Shown one piece after another: positions 42,968-43,715 of a stretch of 43,715 nt of DNA. Source of the DNA: Micromonospora sp. CPCC 205371 (GTDB lineage Bacteria; Actinomycetota; Actinomycetes; Mycobacteriales; Micromonosporaceae); the NCBI RefSeq assembly GCF_026130045.1, contig NZ_JAIBNX010000023.1, positions 17,271 to 60,985 on the forward strand, written 5' to 3'. The notes beneath the pieces were generated by a model. That model was not told the origin of the DNA and searched no databases. It worked only from the letters and a program-made list of their open reading frames with translations. The translations under genes and the position numbers were made by a program. Each line of letters begins with the position of its first letter. The stretch's first letter is position 1.

Positions 42968-43715
42968 ATGATTCGCGCCGCCCTGCGCAACGTGCTCGCG
43001 CACAAGGCCCGGCTGCTGATGACCGTGCTCGCCGTAACCCTCGGCGTCGCGTTCGTCTCCGGCACGCTGGTCTTCGCCAACAGCATCACCGGCGCGTACG
43101 CCGAGAGTTCCCGGAAGAGCTTCGACCACCTCGACGTCCGTATCCGGCCCGTGGTCGGCTTCGGCGAGCCCGGCTCCGGCCGCCTGCTCGGCCAGGACCT
43201 GCTCGACCGGGTCCGTGTCCTGCCGGGGGTGGGCGCCGCGACGGGTACCGTCTCCGGCTTCGCGGCGCTCGCCGGCCCTGACGGCACGCTCGTCGGCGAG
43301 GGCTGGTCGAACCAGGGCGCCAATTATCCGGAGGCCGGCGGCGCTCGCTTTCCGCTCACCGATGGCAGTGCTCCGCGGGCCGAGGGTGAGGTCGCCATCG
43401 ACCACCGGACCGCCGAACGCACCGGCTACCGCGTCGGCGACACCGTCCGGGTGTCCGTCAGCGGACCGGTCATCGAGCAGCGGGTCAGCGGCGTCTTCGC
43501 CACCGACGACGGGAACGTCGCCGCCGGGGGGACCCTCACCCTCTTCGTCACCGCGGCCGCCCCAGCGCTGTTCGCTGCTCCCGGCCGGAACAACCAGGTC
43601 GACATCCAGGCCGCGCCGGGCACGTCGCCGGCGGAGTTGCGGCGGCAGGCCGAGACGGGGCCGGCCCACCGGAACGGGGGGGTCACCGCCCCCGAACCCC
43701 CCGCCGCACAGGCGG
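42968..43715 (+). CDS. FtsX/MacB-type ABC transporter permease, N-terminal part
   Basis: The gene runs off the right edge; 249 codons are visible from ATG 42968. The first helix follows a short basic start (MIRAALRNVLAHKARLLM, then TVLAVTLGVAFVSGTLVFANSI), exactly as in actinobacterial lipoprotein-export-type permeases with two FtsX domains. The periplasmic MacB-PCD-like domain begins with DVRIRPVVGFGEPG and includes GEVAIDHRTAERTGYRVGDTVRV. These proteins work with a small ATPase, not in view, to extrude lipids, peptides or drugs. The last 50 bases are G/C homopolymer-rich and the translated end (after RRQAETGP) is less typical, so an end-of-contig error is possible. Confidence 0.9.
   Translation, partial: MIRAALRNVLAHKARLLMTVLAVTLGVAFVSGTLVFANSITGAYAESSRKSFDHLDVRIRPVVGFGEPGSGRLLGQDLLDRVRVLPGVGAATGTVSGFAALAGPDGTLVGEGWSNQGANYPEAGGARFPLTDGSAPRAEGEVAIDHRTAERTGYRVGDTVRVSVSGPVIEQRVSGVFATDDGNVAAGGTLTLFVTAAAPALFAAPGRNNQVDIQAAPGTSPAELRRQAETGPAHRNGGVTAPEPPAAQA

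Noticed and set aside
1-43715. CRISPR arrays, tRNA or rRNA genes, transposases, integrases
   Set aside because: I saw no regularly spaced repeats, no cloverleaf with CCA end, no rRNA-like stretch and no recombinase motif; the only mobile-like signal is the small element at 22102-22241.

Overview
The window is a 43.7 kb piece of a very GC-rich actinobacterial chromosome. It uses GTG and TTG starts freely, has many 4-base stop/start overlaps, and has short intergenic gaps. Gene content (Rhs and LamG secreted giants, DUF1906, a VanX-type dipeptidase, an RpiR-controlled amine cluster) suggests a filamentous actinomycete, perhaps Micromonosporaceae; this is inferred from composition and gene types only. 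Both ends cut through genes. An 11-G run, a one-base frameshift and G-rich text at the right end point to draft-quality sequence in places. I see no tRNA, rRNA, CRISPR array or transposase, and no gene-free stretch longer than 300 bases.

Left part (1-10.3 kb): an amidohydrolase/aminotransferase/transporter region. It holds the C-terminus of an N-acyl-D-amino-acid-deacylase-like amidohydrolase and a class III aminotransferase. A leftward set follows: a frameshifted YtcJ-type amidohydrolase, a PaiB-type FMN protein and a pyridoxamine-phosphate-oxidase-fold protein. Divergent from it is a complete peptide/nickel-type ABC importer in the order permease, lipoprotein, permease, ATPase, ATPase.

Cell-wall island (10.3-15.8 kb): a divergent MurG-like glycosyltransferase runs convergent to a tightly coupled three-gene operon. 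That operon encodes a fold-type II serine/threonine PLP enzyme, a VanX-type D,D-dipeptidase and a D-Ala-D-X ligase. It resembles a glycopeptide-resistance cassette in which the usual VanH (D-lactate) or VanT (membrane serine racemase) is replaced by a serine-racemase/dehydratase-like protein. A two-domain lysin-like protein (M15-like zinc peptidase motifs plus DUF1906) is transcribed divergently. This island is the strongest candidate for an undescribed system.

Middle part (15.8-26.8 kb): an AraC regulator with a damaged 5' end, a phytanoyl-CoA-dioxygenase-like oxygenase and a beta-carbonic anhydrase. A leftward pepN-pip-lysE set (peptide breakdown and amino-acid export) follows. Upstream of it is a leftward cluster of glutamine-synthetase-like ligase, M20 amidohydrolase, RpiR regulator and sarcosine-oxidase-like flavoenzyme that looks like amine catabolism through a glutamylated intermediate. 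A roughly 130-base structured element flanked by a 12-base direct repeat separates the flavoenzyme gene from pepN.

Right part (26.8-43.7 kb): an overlapping pair of ADP-ribose-reversal genes (NADAR and bacterial-type PARG), then a 1492-residue secreted DNRLRE/LamG protein and a 2081-residue Rhs/YD-repeat protein with an unrecognised cysteine-rich C-terminus. These are followed by a Tat-exported family 8 polysaccharide lyase, an unknown cytosolic protein, and the start of an FtsX/MacB-type ABC permease.
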